Source: Bryoerythrophyllum caledonicum (lineage: Eukaryota > Streptophyta > Bryopsida > Pottiales > Pottiaceae). Taken from it: DNA of 64,000 nt. This document shows, piece after piece, positions 45,389 to 59,003 of this stretch. The position numbers and the translations under genes are program-made. Below the pieces are notes generated by a model. The model was given only the letters and a program-made list of their open reading frames with translations. It had not been told where the DNA came from and searched no databases. Location of the stretch: contig OZ020517.1 of NCBI GenBank assembly GCA_963971425.1, forward strand, positions 11,038,501 through 11,102,500, written 5' to 3'. Numbering within the stretch: position 1 is the first letter of the stretch; the number at the start of each line of letters is the position of its first letter.

Positions 45389-48300
45389 TCATGTCCTGGG
45401 ACCACTAGATTGCCCTCTTTTTCGAGCTCCGTATTCCGTCAACGTTCCGCATCGCTTGCAGGCCTGGAGAAAAAGGAACATCGGTCAGAATTTGCGCAGC
45501 GACAATTTAACTATTGCTGCCTAATGTCCACTATGAAGAATCGGTTGAACCAGCTGCAACTTCAAACGGATTGCTAAATCGAAGCATGACATAAGGGAGT
45601 ATTGCAGAAGGCTTCAGAAGCATGTAGGTACTCGTAAAGCAACTTACGTAACAATGGGATGACTATTAGCAGTGCAGGACGTCTTAACATGCAGCACTTG
45701 ACATAGGATGATTAGACAAGTGCTACAAGGAGGGAAGGAGAGGATTTTATGAACGGGAAGGAACGCACCTGAGCAGCAGAACCAATGAACTTACTACAAC
45801 CTGTACACATCTGGTGACCTTTTCCTACTTTGACGTGACTCCTTCGAGATGGTCTGCCGGAAAGATTGTTCAACTCAGATGACCCCGGCACTTCGTTTCC
45901 AACAGGCTTCAACACCTTTGATGTATTGGAGGACTTGGACTTCTCACTCAATACCAGCTGATGAGCGTACTTTTGCATCTGCCCGTAAGCTTCGCCCCAT
46001 GTTCGTGGCTGTTTGCAATAGCTCGCCTCTTTCTCTGTAGGAGTAGAACCGGGGGTTTCAGTATCATCATCGTAAGACTCCGATTCACTACCAGTCTCAG
46101 CCTCTGCAAATACCAACGACAGAAGAGAATCAGCAGCAGCCACTAAATTGTGCTGATCGAAAAGGGCACACAGTGTTTTCTTACTGTTCATATGGAAAAG
46201 GATAACCAGACCTCCTAGCACATATAAAATGCTGAAGTATTAGTTTCCGAGTCTTGATTACGCAGGATTCCCACATCATTCTAGACAGTTATTATAGCGA
46301 TTAAGGTGATCCTTTCAGAAATTTGCAATCAATTAGGTGATCGACGACACTAAGGGCTATTCCTGTCAAAATCTTCCAGCCATTGCACACTGTTTAAAGA
46401 TGGCAAACACACGGTTTTATATTGGCTACTAAAATTAAATAATGACGAGAAAATCACATGCCTGTCTCTAGCAAATTCTCCAGGACTTCCTCCATCTCAA
46501 GGTCACTCAGTTCCTGTGGTGCACTGCAGTAGGCTCTACAACATCAAGAAAAGAATGTTACATGAAATTCTAAGAAACTACATATTCAAACTCTACTAGA
46601 CAAAAAGAGGACACTTGCAGAAAACACTTGCCAAATAACTAATCCTTAAATGAGACGAAATATAGATATTACAATGCATTTCATCCAGCATTAACCTTTT
46701 CGAATCCCAACCATTATCGGAACAAATCCAAATGGCAGGCACGAAGACATCAGCCGGTAATCTACGCCAGAATCCACAGTCGTCGCATTTCACCCATTGA
46801 TCATCCCTCCATGTGCACACAATCAAAGTATCGGTCAATGTACAACTAGCAGCACATACATCGCTTGCCACAAAACAGAGTGTGAAAGAGCACGATGCCG
46901 AAAACCCAAACTGTATATAGCCTGGTGCAAAGCCTAGGTACGTCAGAGGGCATTTTCCTGATATTATCACTTCTAACAAAAACTTGAAAAACGATGCAAC
47001 CTTTATGTGGTTCAGCTTATAATGATATAAAGATAGCACACTTTGTAATGTAATCGGCCAGAAGTACTAAGCTTTGTACCACGTCAATTTTTTCATTAAC
47101 ATTACATATACAAAATAGATGCAGAGCACAGAATCTTACTCTGGGATCTCAGGGCTGTAGAACGTTTTTTTTATAAGAACTGGAGGATCCTGCGATTGCA
47201 AAAATCCGAAGCAGGATTTCAATAGTTATTTGAACTTCAAGAATCAAACAATTGGAGAAATCAATTAAGGCAAATTATGTTCATCTGTTTATAAGGCAAA
47301 TTTACATCAACTACCCCGAGCTAAAGGTTACCTGACCTTCTATGTATAACTGACAAGAAACCCTTCCACCACAGGGCACAAACATGGAACGAAAATACGT
47401 TGTTCACATGATTTAAAATAGAGTAAATTACCTTGTATTCTTCGATCTCGTGGCCATCTACACGAGTAGTTGTTTCAACAGCACCCGGACGAGGCCGAAA
47501 CATATTCTGAATGTCCTCCCAATCATAATAGTCCTCCATAGTTAATTTCAGCCTCTTTCCTCCTGAGCCTAGTGAATCCCGTTTCATCTTTACATGCTCA
47601 AAAGACTCCGGAGTCACAGATAATCTTCCTCTCATGACGGCCTCGCCACTCGTTACATGATCAATCGACTTGATATCAAGAGTAAGCGGAAGCTCGGAAG
47701 ACACCCTCCTCCTTTTTTTAAGAGCAGTGTCTTTATGTGAGCCGTAATCGACACTTGTAGTTTCAGTCGAAGGTGATGAAAGACTGTCTTCGCGTAGTGC
47801 ACCTTTGTCCAGCACGGAGTTTCCCTCGTCACTAGAAGATTTGAGATCTCTATTAGCGAGCGCCCTTTCTTCAAGCTCATCCTTCGAGGCATCAGATTTG
47901 GCAGGTATGCTATGCTGATGAGGAAAAATACCCTCCAGTTAGGAATACACTTCTGATGGTAAACATGTTATTCCACTACACAATCACCAAGTATTTCCCC
48001 TTTATCTGATTACCAGGTAAGCACTTTTGCAAACCACATTTTGGACATCGTGAAGACATCCTCGTTTCAAGAGTTGAAATAGGTTTTAAGAAAAGACGAA
48101 ACAAATCAACTTTTCAATGCAGCATTAAAAGGGTTCGCTGAAGTTATCATGACAGACGAAAGTTTGGATCGCCGGTGGAGACCTAATATTGTAAGCGGTA
48201 GATACATTTGGTCTCTGGACCCAACATGTTGTCGTACCTGGACCTACGGGACACCGGTATGTCTTTTAAAAGTGACGTGTGGATAGCATCACCACTAACG

Positions 48301-49073
48301 AGCGTGGTATATGTTGTAAATAGCAACTAAGACCCTAATGCACCGGACGACAAACAGAAAGAAGAGCTGAAATTCAGACCTTTGAAGAGGCCGGTTCTTG
48401 TTTCCGGGCACCGATAAGTAAAGTTCCTTCCGGCTCCAACCTGCTGAAGTAGACTAGATCCACAGAGAAGCAGGTGCCAGTGAGTGGTGATTGATGAAGC
48501 TGGCAGAATAAAGCACTCTATCTGAAGCAGATCAATGGAGCGAAATGCGGTCACTGCATACAGATACTAGGTTCAGGTAATCATGTGTTGAGTTAGTCCC
48601 CGATATTAGTTTCTGCTCCAATCGGCTAGGGACAACTAGGTCAAGAAAAGAGGAATCTCTGCACCTGTATCACCACTTCGTAGATTCCTTGCTTGAACAA
48701 ATGGGTGGAACTTCTTGAAATAATAGATCCGGCTCTCCTTACTATACCAGAAGCAAAACTCGAACGTCCACTTCTTCCCCGCGTCATCTAACAGTGACAG
48801 CCAGATACCTCCTGGCTTAGAAAGCGGGGGAAAGTGCTCCTGATACAACATTTGGAAACGTCAGCGATACTGAATATAACAGACATGTAAAATGACTACG
48901 AATTTTCGCATCTACCATGATGTCAGAAGAATGGCAACTTCAAGCATGAAACCGGATGCTAATTCAAGTGACACACCTCCACTTTTCGCTTCGGAAGAAC
49001 AAAATGACCACTGCTCCTGCAATCGGTGGCACTCACCACTTTATCAAATAAGAGAATCACATTCATCCCAGAG
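45389..49073 (-). CDS. B3 + CW-type zinc finger transcriptional regulator, VAL/HSI2-like (N-terminus unresolved)
   Basis: Exons with matching phases lie at 49073-48977, 48839-48665, 48454-48380 (together one B3 DNA-binding domain), 47914-47432, 47189-47140, 46845-46696 (CW), 46535-46462, 46103-45769 and 45463-45389. The B3 domain reads LLFDKVVSATDCRSSGHFVL, FPPLSKPGGIWL, FEFCFWYSKESRIYYF and SRLEPEGTLLIGARK. The exon before CW ends in the VAL-like DWEDIQNMFRPRPGAVE and HEIEEYK. CW reads WVKCDDCGFWRRLPAD and WICSDNGWD, a histone H3K4-methyl reader fold. The C-terminus adds CTGC-x12-CKRC. VAL proteins repress seed-maturation genes by recruiting Polycomb. The N-terminal part, including the PHD-like finger, must lie upstream of 49073 and is not resolved. 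Confidence 0.85.
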
Positions 49074-51600
49074 CTGTTAACGATGTCAAGGATAAGAAAG
49101 TGAAAGTCTAGAATCATGCCAGTGTACATACCGTACGTACAAAAGTAGGACGTTAAGCATGCTAAACTAGTGGAAACTAACCAGTACCAAACATGAATGG
49201 AAAACCAGTGCAAAAAATCACAGAAACTTCGGCATTTAATGCGGTGGATACAATTTCTCTGAGGCATGGAATTGGCTCGGGTTGGAGACCGGAGAAGAAC
49301 TGATGGACATCGGACGTGGCACAGCCGAAGTATTTGCTCTTGCCTTTCCAACTGGAGCATCGAAAGATAAGCAGACATCCAACGACAAATATCAAGCTCA
49401 ACAGCGTCTTGTGTAACAAAATTCACAAAAGCACAGGATGAGCGTGGCAGCGCTGCAGCAAATGGTACGAAATCGGGATGTAATTTGGGACTAAGTGGGG
49501 ACACTGCAACGAGATAAACACTGTAAAAATACAATCTAAAATCAGGGGAAGGAAGATCATCAAGCCTATCCAAATGCTATGAAGAATCCTTGAAGTCGAA
49601 TTACCTGAGACATTTTCATTGTCAGAGGGCGGTGAGACCTCTCTTTCCTCGATGGGCCTCCGCTCCACAGGACTACGCTCTTGTTGACGAGCTACCGTAT
49701 TCTTACCCAAGACACATCCTACAAGTAGACTTGTCCCGCCTGCACTTCCGCAAACCACAGCGAACGTTAAATACGTTTTGTACTTGGCAATACTTGTACT
49801 TCACATCCTTGACATGACCTCGATATATTGATAGTTTTCCTTCAGTTGTCGGTCTGAACATGTAGATCAGGTGACCGGGAAATGCCTACCAGGACTTTGA
49901 CAGGCGGATGCTGTTGTCGCCAGGGCACTCGAGCTTCTCCTCGCAGCACTCAATATATGTATACTAAGTTTCTTCTCCGCTGGCATCTCTTCCCAAAAGA
50001 GGGTTCGTAGTAGTTTGATGGTGATTCATGCGTCACTTGAAGTTGTCTCCGAACCAGAATGTGACCTGTACGCATCACACAGCTATGGTACTTGACTCCT
50101 CTAACTTGTTCAACACAATTTTCACGATGTTGGTAACTAATCTGAGATGCTCCCCAAAATGATATGCTTCAGCGATCTGCAAAACGATGAGAACTATTTA
50201 GTCTGACTACCACCTATTACCTTCAGAGTTGTACCTCAATGATATATCCGAGTCCAAACTCTAGTCCACTACTGTAGCATGATCAGAACACCGGAGGTTA
50301 AAGACAATGTCTTACACTCTAATTTGAATAATTCAGCAACCAAGTCAATCTTCAGAAAAGAACCTGAAACGCACATCTGTCGATCGATATGGTGGTATGA
50401 GTAGCATATCTACATCTCCCTCGAAAGGAAGAGGTAGTGCTAAACGAAGCCAAGCATCCCGTCCATGCGATCACAGTCACGTCAAACTCAGGTCAATCCC
50501 GGCCGACCTCGAATTGTCTTGATCAATGACGAAACGAACAAAAAAAGAATGACCGAGAGGTTGCAAACCAGGAGCACTCTTTGCCCTGACGATGCCATAG
50601 ACTACTTTATCATTCCAGTCCCGCCAAGTACCATTATTCACATACTGCACGCAAGAAGACTACACACAGAACCAACTCGGTACGTTCCCTTCCAGAAACT
50701 CCGAGAATTCACCAGAAGCGAAACAGAAGACCGCCACCAGTCGCGGACAGAACCAGAAGTCCTCAACATGGATCCAAAACCACGCCAGCAGCTAGCAATC
50801 TAGAGCTAAAAGCAGAAAATTGAAAGCGACGCGCACTGTACCACGCACGACTCCATAAAGCACGACCTCCGGAACGGATCGCCTTGCATCACGGCGCTTC
50901 CAGATTCTCGCCGCGCCAAGAAGATCGCCGACACGTCGACTACGCGCCAATTCGCAAGAACCGCTGCCACACGGAGATTGTCAGAACTCATACCGTCGAG
51001 CTCCACCGCATCACAACAACGTCGACGTCAAGCTCTATCACATCACAGCAACGATACCGAGCTCCATCACATATCACAGCTACCACATACGCATGACAAC
51101 AGCGACTCCGACAACGCGACCTCGCACAATCTCATCCGCGACCGAAACTCGCGCTGATTCCTCAATTCCACTCCATCCACGCCGTCTCATCGAGCGCCAA
51201 CGACATCGCCATGCGCGCTAACACATTCACCAGCAACACTATCTAGAAACACACCACGGGTAGAAAAAGCATGAAACCTAAAACGGAATCACGGTTGCGA
51301 CAACAAACTCACAGGGCTGTGTATTCGCGCTGGCGACGGCGATCATCCGCTAGCGTCGATTAAAGGCCGCCTCGTCCCGATGGAATTCGCGCATCCTCGT
51401 CGTCGCAAGCGCTAATGAGCTCGCAATAATTTTCTTTCCCATTTCCATATCCATCTCCGAGACCCGCATCCAAGTCCACCCGAGGGAGTCTGAGATCTAT
51501 GAAACGGTCATGATTTCTGTGATCCTGGTACATTCTGGACTTGGACTTGTAGCAGATTCCGCGGGGAAAGGGGATCGCGGCCGTCGGTGGGCGTGACGAT
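49074..51600 (-). other. Probable 5' exons and leader of the B3/CW gene, unresolved
   Basis: Minus-strand stretches look exonic: about 49700-49610 (PVERRPIEEREVSPPSDNEN), 49820-49700 (CGLRKCRRDKSTCRMC, a cysteine cluster), 49970-49890 (CCEEKLECPGDNSIRL) and 50190-50090 (IAEAYHFGEHLRLVTNIVK). Several end at plausible donors, but I cannot join them in one frame or place the start codon. Confidence 0.4.
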
Positions 51601-51767
51601 CCACGGCGATAGGGGTTGAATGGCGGTGGTGGGGCCCGAGAGAGGACCGTTATTTGAGAGAGAGCGGCGGAAATGGCGAAAGCTTGTTTTTTGGTTTATT
51701 TGGTGGCCTGTTCTCTATGTGGTGATGGGGCCCGCGGGGTGGCTGCGGTGGTGTGGCCCGGGAATGA

Positions 51768-54700
51768 AGTCTACCCTTGAGATTATCACTCTTGTTAATT
51801 GAACACCTTGATATTATCACCCAAAACCAATCCTTAATTTTTTGTTTTAGTAGGATAGCCAAAGTGGCTACAGGGGCTAGGGAGCTCTAGCACTTTTGGC
51901 TTTCTCCCGAAACCAAATTTGCTCCATAAATATCCGTTTTTTAGAATTCATCTCCATTAACGTAGAATTGTACATCATTTTTGGCGTTAGGATGGAGTCC
52001 TGGCTGTTCATTAGTGGCAATATGGCGATATTGCGATAGCCATCAATGAAGTTTTGGCGACATGAAATCATAGCTATTCCACTTCTGGAGGAATATTCCT
52101 TTCTTGGGGAATTTTTTCGCAATTTGGCTCTAGATCGACAAAAAAATAAGGGTTGCCCCAAACCTTGAAATCGATTTTCCTAGTTCAAATCTTCCTTGTT
52201 GATCCTTAAATGAAAAATTTCGGAAGGGGGCTTTCACAAATCTCGGGCAAGTTCCCATGGTTGCAATTTATGTTTGGAATTCTTGGAATTTGGTACTAAG
52301 ATGCAAGAAGACTAGAGGTAGGTGGGAGTACGGATTCTATTCTCATTGGAATTATAGAAAAAACTTTATGCCATGTTAACCTCTAAATTTCCAAGAGTCC
52401 CCTTCGGAGACTTTAGAAGGTTTGGGCAGGTTTTTGTGGTGTCAATTTATAACATTTTTCTTATAAATTTTTATTGAAGATGGGCATTATCAAAAGCTTT
52501 ATGTGAGTCCAATTTTTTCCTCAATCCAACATTTAATGAAAAAGTTATAGGGTTTTGAAGTTCAAATGGGGACAGCATGCACGTCGGGCCACTCCAAAAA
52601 CTTTTGCTAGGACACTCTATTGAATGTGAAATTTTCAATGCTAGCAAATAATAATATTTCCTTTCATATTGTCAAAAAAATCTCTAATTTGTAGTGAAAA
52701 AAAAAACATATGAATCCAAGTAAAAAATTTTCACACATTTGGGGTATCCGCAAAGTACCCCAAATCCTCAGTTTATGATATGTAAAATGGAAAAGTCAAG
52801 GTCGTCGAGTCCATTGGCAGGGTTTTATTGTAGACCTTGAATAGAACACTGGACACATTAGTTTTTGTGCCCCAGAATTCCCAAACTCTAGTTTGAGCCT
52901 GGCTTTTATTGAGAGCCGAGTGTTGTCACATGGTACACACTGTTCAAGTCAGCCATGTCAGCAACATTCTGCATTTGTATGCGCGAGACTTGTTCAATCA
53001 GCCATGTCAGCGACTTTGTTGAATATGCATACCACACTGGTCCAATCAGCCAACACTGGTTAACACTATTCTTGTTCGTTTTGGGAGATTTGTGCCATTT
53101 GTGGTAACTAACACCTCCATAAAACCCTCAAATCCTGAATTTATTTCACATGATTACTTTGCGGCTACACTCAAATATAGATTAGATTTTCAGTTCCATG
53201 AAAAATGGAGGACAAAAGACCGGTTCCCTTTACAAATAACTCTATTGTCACACATTGTCGGACAAGGTACCAAAAAACTTCTTCTTCTTTTTCACATTGA
53301 ACTTAGAGATCTTCTTATTTTTCACTTTTTATTTTCTCCATTGCAGTATGTGGTGTGGACTTTTGCATTGACCATTCGGATTCTCATTCTAAAACATACT
53401 AAGTTCACAAAAAAATATAACGCAAATTGACATTATTTTGAACCTCCACTACTTGCACAATTTTTTTGAATATGCTACACCCTACTTCTACCTCTAAAAG
53501 TTGGTGTACAAGGAACTAGTATCATCTCTAACATGATGGAAATGAATTTAGACCTTGTGTAGTGCAAATATTTGACACCAAGTGAAGTCAAAGTCTATTG
53601 ATCCACTTAACCTAGGGAAGAAAATGAACCTTTTTTCTTCTTCAAACACTATAATCTTACAATCCGTGCAAACATAGTTCATGAAATTTTGTGAGAATTT
53701 TATTTAGTAAGTCTTTATTTAGATCATATGGTTTAAATTAGAATAATATTTTTACGTTTCTTCCTTACTCATTGCACTAAAACTAGCAGTTTTGAAGTGT
53801 TTTTGGTGCAAAATTGTCAAAGAAATTTAGGGGTTAAAGAAAATAGTGTATAGTGCGGGCACGTCGGGCAACTCTCATAACTTTTGCTAGGACACTCTAG
53901 TAAAATTGAGATTACCAATAATAGCAAATAATATTATTTCCTTTCACATTGTCAAAAAATATTTCTTGCCTTTAGTGAAAAAATGTATTTTATTCCCAAG
54001 TCAAAGATTTTCACATATTGCCACACATTATCAAACAAGGTACCAAAAGCACTTCTTCTTTTCCACATAAAACTTTGAGACCTAGTGTAAACCTTCTTGA
54101 TGACCGTTTAGATTATCATTGTAAAACAAATTTTGTTTTCAAAAAACACGTGAATTGGCATGTTTTGACGTTCCACTCCTTACACAATCTTTTTGAATAT
54201 GCTACACCCTTTCTCTACCTCTAAAATTGGTGTTCAAGGAGTTAATATCATGATCAACAAGATGATATAAAATTTAGACCTTGTGTAGTGCAAAAATTTG
54301 ACACCAGGTGGAGTCAAAGTGTGCTAATCCACTCAACGCAGGGATCAAGATGAAGCATTTTTTTTACTTCTACTTCAAACACTATAGTCTTTCTACCCGT
54401 GTGGTCAAAGTTGATGAAATTTTGTACGTATGTTATGTACCTATCAAATGTTAAATGGGGTCTTAGGGCTAAAACTAGAAATAAGATATTTTGTTTTCTT
54501 TGTTACTCATTGCACTAGAATTAATACTTTTGAAGTGTTTTTGGTGTGGAACTGTCAAGGAAATTTAATGGTTAACATTTCTATCATCCTCGATAATTTC
54601 ACATTTTTTTCAAAAAAGTGTAGAGTAAGTGTGACAATAACAAGATGGATAGATGAATAAGTGATCGAATGGATGAGAGAGGTGAAACAAATGTGATAAA

Positions 54701-55402
54701 GATGACAAACGTCATGTTGCTCTTGCCCACATAGCATCCACATAACATTTGGATTTTTTATTTTTTTCATAGGGTGAGTCTAATTCATTTGCTTCGTTTG
54801 AGAGTGTGTCATAAGTATTGGGGTTTGACTTTGATTCTTTCAATGAAATATTGCTCTGGACTATCTTCTAAAGGGATTGGATTTCTTGAGGTATTAGTGC
54901 CTTGTTTTCTCATCGAAATTGGGTAGAGTGAGTTCTTTGATAATTATCTCATTCACAGACCAATTTTGGTTTCATGTGGTGTTTGTTGACTTTTCTTAAA
55001 CACTTTACATTGCCATGGACTTTCATGAAGTGTGTGCATTAATGGATAATCTGGATTTGCCTTGTGTGAAATCCATTTCAAGGTGTTCCTTGTTGCCTGA
55101 AATTTCTTGTGGTGTTTGAAATTTCCTTACTATTGGTGTTAAATAGACTAGTCAAAATTGGAGAATGATAACATTGTTAAGAGGATTAGATCAATTCAAG
55201 GTGTAATATATATTTTTTGTTTCTACCTTTATTTTAATTTTTTTATTATGATATTTCGTTATTTTTATTTTTGATTCTACCTTTATTTATTATGATATCA
55301 CATGCATAAATCCTCCAAATGTGATGTTATCAAATATGTCACACCTTGTTTTTATCACAGTTCTTAGTAAAACATACGGTGTGATATTATTAAGGGTAGA
55401 CT
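51768..55402. mobile_element. 3.6-kb TIR element without coding capacity
   Basis: The left end AGTCTACCCTTGAGATTATC and the right end read inward, AGTCTACCCTTAATAATATC, are inverted repeats of about 22 bp. No target duplication is obvious. The interior is noncoding and contains two diverged direct copies of one segment (52577-52735 with 53247-53860, versus 53862-54590). Both carry GCACGTCGGG, CTTTTGCTAGGACACTCTA, GAATATGCTACACCCT and ACCTTGTGTAGTGCAAA. The first copy is split by a smaller insert at about 52736-53190. I cannot name the superfamily. Confidence 0.6.
52736..53190. mobile_element. Putative small MITE nested in the 3.6-kb element
   Basis: This stretch is absent from the second direct copy (near 54015). 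Its ends carry TTTGGGGTATCCGCAAAGTA and, inward from the right, TTTGAGTGTAGCCGCAAAGTA-like inverted repeats. Exact borders are uncertain. Confidence 0.5.
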
Positions 55403-56291
55403 ATATTTTCTTTCCTTGATACCCGATTGAGCAATCCACAAGAGAAACAAATATTGTACATCTTTTTACCTTGAATAGATGATGGTATAAATTTTGAATA
55501 GAATTTCTAGGTACGGCTAAGGCTTAAAATATTTCAGGTGAAACCTTGATAAATGTAGAATAAATGTACACTCATATTTTTGGTGAAACTAGTGGCTGAA
55601 ATGGGGCTTTTAAGAACTTCAGTATAACAACATGTCGTTGCAGCATTGTACTTCTCCTGAATACGGACCTACAACTTTTCATTGCTCTATATAACTGTGT
55701 TCTTAATTGCTATACTAAATATAATCTAATAGACTAATCATAACTAAGGTTAACCACCCCATAATTGAGATAATTATATAAAGTGAAGGATTGGAACTCT
55801 CTAATTGTATATTGATTTGATCTTCAAGGTTAGTGATATAGCATATGATGTGGTCTTACAAGCCTTTGGCATTTAGTGTAGGTGTAGAAGATGTAGTTAA
55901 TTTTGTAGAAACTTTCTTTAGAGAAAAGTAGTGGTCTCCAATTCCAAATCCTATCGCAACAATATGTATTTTCATTGGTCTAAAATCTAGATAAACAAAT
56001 TTTAATGGATAAATAAGTTGTATGGTGTGTTTCTTGTGCGAACATATTTTATGTTTATCATTTAATGTTATTGGATTGTACAATGCACAGTGGAGTCCAA
56101 GAGATCTATTTGTTGGGTTGTATTTTGGTAGTGTTATCAATGGATGCCTTAAATCTACCAGCAACAAAAGAACACAAAACCGTTACCATTTTTTTCTAAA
56201 CCCTTTGAGACGAAGGCGTAATTGATTGTAGCATAGAGGCCAATGAATCAATGAATCCATGATCATAGCGTGATTGATTATAAGGCAAGGC

Positions 56292-56325
56292 CCATGAATC
56301 GATGAATCGATGAATCGATGAATCA
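56292..56325. repeat. GAATCGAT tandem octamer, about four copies
   Basis: Perfect GAATCGAT units occur head to tail, with looser GAATCAAT relatives on both sides (56240-56330). Confidence 0.85.
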
Positions 56326-56454
56326 ATCATACTTTTGCTTTTATTTCATTCGCTTTCGCTTTTTTCTTCCTTTTTCCACTGGTTGGTGTCCTCAAACGAG
56401 CCTTAGGGTTTCGTGTCGCTGTTTCTTCTTCTTCGCTCGAGCTTCTGCTCCGCG

Positions 56455-56480
56455 CTCGCTCGCTCGCTCGCTCGCTCGCT
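56455..56480. repeat. (CGCT)n microsatellite in the DIM1 leader
   Basis: Six to seven copies of CGCT end about 45 bp before the DIM1 start codon, so the repeat is likely transcribed. Confidence 0.85.
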
Positions 56481-56524
56481 CACGATCGTCGCCGCGATCG
56501 TCTCCGTTCCTTCGCGTTGCCGCC

Positions 56525-57396
56525 ATGTCGTACCTGCTGCCGCATCTGCACTCCGGCTGGGCCGTGGACCAGGCCATTCTCGCCGAGGAGGAGCGGGCCG
56601 TCGTCATCCGCTTCGGCCACGACTGGGACGAGACGTGCATGCAGGTCCTCATTCTGCTCCTCCTCCGCTCTACGTTTCTTTCTTTTTTTGCGTGAATTCG
56701 TATGGAATGGCGTTTGACAGCAGTTTTTCCTTGGATTAGCGGCTCTGTTGGAAGTTCTCGAGTGAGTGGCTAGGGTTTTCTCGAGGTTAATTCGTATTGT
56801 GTCTGCTAATTCTGCTCCTCTGTTTTTTATTTCTTCTCATTTTTGCGTGAATTCGTATGTAATTGCGTTTTGTGTTTATTCTTATCTTTAAAAGCAGTTA
56901 AGCTGCTGCATTGGAAGTTTGAGTGAGTGGCTAAGGTTTTCTCCGGGTTATTTTGTACTGCATCTGCTAGGTTCAGTGGTTTGAGGAGTTTTCTGATTGT
57001 TAGCGCCCTAAGTTGTGGACTGTTATGATGTGGTAGGAAGGTTGTAGTTCGTTTTCTTGATTTTTATTCGATTTTTTGGTTTTGCAGATGGATGAGGTGC
57101 TCGCGTCTGTGGCGGAGACCATAAAGAATTTTGCGGTTATATACCTGGTTGATATTTCGGAGGTTCCGGATTTCAACACGATGTACGAGCTGTACGATCC
57201 GTGTACGATAATGTTCTTCTTCCGGAACAAGCATATCATGATCGATCTTGGGACGGGAAATAACAACAAGATTAACTGGGCTTTGAAGGATAAGCAGGAG
57301 TTTATTGATATCGTGGAGACTGTATACAGGGGAGCACGGAAGGGGAGGGGTTTGGTGGTGTCTCCGAAAGACTATTCGACCAAGTATCGGTATTAA
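56525..57396 (+). CDS. DIM1: DIM1 / YLS8, thioredoxin-like U5 snRNP protein
   Basis: Two exons (56525-56644 and 57088-57396), joined by a GT-AG intron in phase 0, encode 142 residues, exactly the usual DIM1 length. Exon 1 begins MSYLLPHLHSGWAVDQAIL and reaches RFGHDWDETCMQ. Exon 2 begins MDEVLASVAETIKNF and includes YLVDISEVPDFNTMYELYD, FFFRNKHIMIDLGTGNNNKI and the C-terminus PKDYSTKYRY. DIM1 has a thioredoxin fold without the redox CxxC and is a core component of the U5 and U4/U6.U5 particles, needed for pre-mRNA splicing in the nucleus. The near-perfect conservation leaves little doubt. The ATG in the CGCC-ATG-TCG context is the only sensible start. Codons are GC-rich in exon 1. Confidence 0.97.
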
Positions 57397-58637
57397 GATG
57401 TTGGTCTTGTCTCGGAGGAGTTGCAGGTTATACTCCTGTGGAGGTACATTTGCAATACTTGGCTACCATGGCTTGATTTGAAAAGTGGCAAACTGCTTCC
57501 TGTCTAGACAGAGTAGGAGCATGAATGTTTGTAATTACAACATTTCGTTTTTCTTTCCATAGAAAAAGGAATGCTGCAGCTACTTAGCTTTAGAAGCACA
57601 TATAGAACATTGTGAATCACGCTTTGAGGATTCATAGAGTCCGCCTGTTATTATTATCTTCGTCTGATTTTTTAAATCTTTTTTGTAGTTTTTGTACACG
57701 CAAGCAGCAGCAAAACTGTGGCATGGCTATGCTTTTCAAGTAGTCCAGATACTTTGTTTCAAACAACAATCTCTTCATGGTGCAGTATATTTTCTCCACA
57801 GCATGTAATATTCTCATCTCCTTGACGTTACGCTCCGTCCGATGATATATCCTGTACGACTCTGTAAGGTTGATCTCTTATACCATAGGCTTGGTTGTCT
57901 GTTGGGGGCAGACAGGGTTTACCTGCTGTCTCGGTGTAGACAGCAAGCAACGTTCTGTTTTCAGTCTTAACGGTTCGAGAAATCATACAGCATTGTGGAC
58001 AAATATCACCGATCAAATAAGGCAAACGTATGTTTCACATTAATATTTGGTCTATGTCGTTGTTCAGTATTTCGTCCTTTTGATACAAGTACCTAGTTTT
58101 TCCCAAGTAAATTTTTTTTGAACCGGACACACTAATGCCCTGTCAACAGCTTCCACCAGGCATGTGGAAGTCTTACTTTTTTCTGGGAGAGGTATTAGTC
58201 GTTGTTTGGGTTTGTCCCTGTTGCTGTGCAAGGAGCTCTTTGAACGGAACCTTCCTTGTTGTGCACTGTGTGCAATTTCTTCTCGTATTATTTGCTGGAG
58301 TATGCAGTTCGAGTATGATGCTCTGACAGATTGTACGTGTGCAGATGTTGACTTCGACTGAAACAATTCTAAGTCCTATTGATTCAAGAGGAATGTTCGT
58401 GCCGTTGAGGCTTGTATGTTGTAGGTCTTGGATGAGCTAGCTTGACTCAGGACTCAAGGTACTATACATTTTTCCCCTCATTTTCTTCCCTCATTTAGAT
58501 TCCGCAAGTAGTCGACTTTCTAGATTCCCACGATTTGAATGCCACATCTCAGATATGGATTAAGTAGCAAAATGTTCAGGTTGAAGCTTTTCCATGTCGA
58601 TGATATGGTGGTTAGAGCTAATTGGTGTTCGAAGATA
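57397..58637. other. DIM1 3' flank, no gene recognised
   Basis: This holds the DIM1 3' UTR and intergenic sequence. Short frames on both strands lack domains. Confidence 0.5.
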
Positions 58638-59003
58638 CCGTAGGTGAACCTCTAGTTCGGCACCTTAATGCCGAATAATTAATTAAAGTGAAAAAATGAC
58701 ATTCGGCATTCAAAACTACAATAATGTTATTTTCGGCAGGAAATCAAACTCTTATATTTGGCCTGTTTTGGCACCCATGGGAATTGAACTCAAGACCTTG
58801 GGATTTCCAACTCAAGTGCCTAAGCACGGTTGTCATGGATGAAGACTTTTCCAAGCCTTAATCCCCTTTGATGTCTCTATATGTGCCAAAAATCTGCAAA
58901 TATTCATTTTTTGCAATTTTGGCATTTTCAAAAAATCATTTTCCACTTAATTCGGCATGGGCTTTTCTAATTAGTTTATGCCAGACTAGAGGTTCACCTA
59001 TGG
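58638..59003. mobile_element. 366-bp MITE with TA target duplication
   Basis: The ends CCGTAGGTGAACCTCTAGTT and, inward from the right, CCATAGGTGAACCTCTAGTC are inverted repeats flanked by TA (58636-58637, 59004-59005). The interior includes TTCGGCA motifs near both ends and a short tRNA-like word (AGTTCAATTCCCATGGG on the minus strand, near 58780). The TA and long TIR suggest a Tc1/mariner-type nonautonomous element. Confidence 0.85.

Larger units (their letters stand above)
55403..56524. other. Intergenic and promoter region of DIM1
   Basis: This is AT-rich to about 56280, then a GAATCGAT repeat (56292-56325) and a (CGCT)n run (56455-56480) in what is probably the 5' UTR. No clear TATA box was found. 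Confidence 0.5.

Noticed and set aside
58770..58830. tRNA-like sequence (AGTTCAATTCCCATGGG on the minus strand)
   Set aside because: There is only a B-box-like word. No cloverleaf or acceptor stem can be drawn, and it lies inside a MITE.
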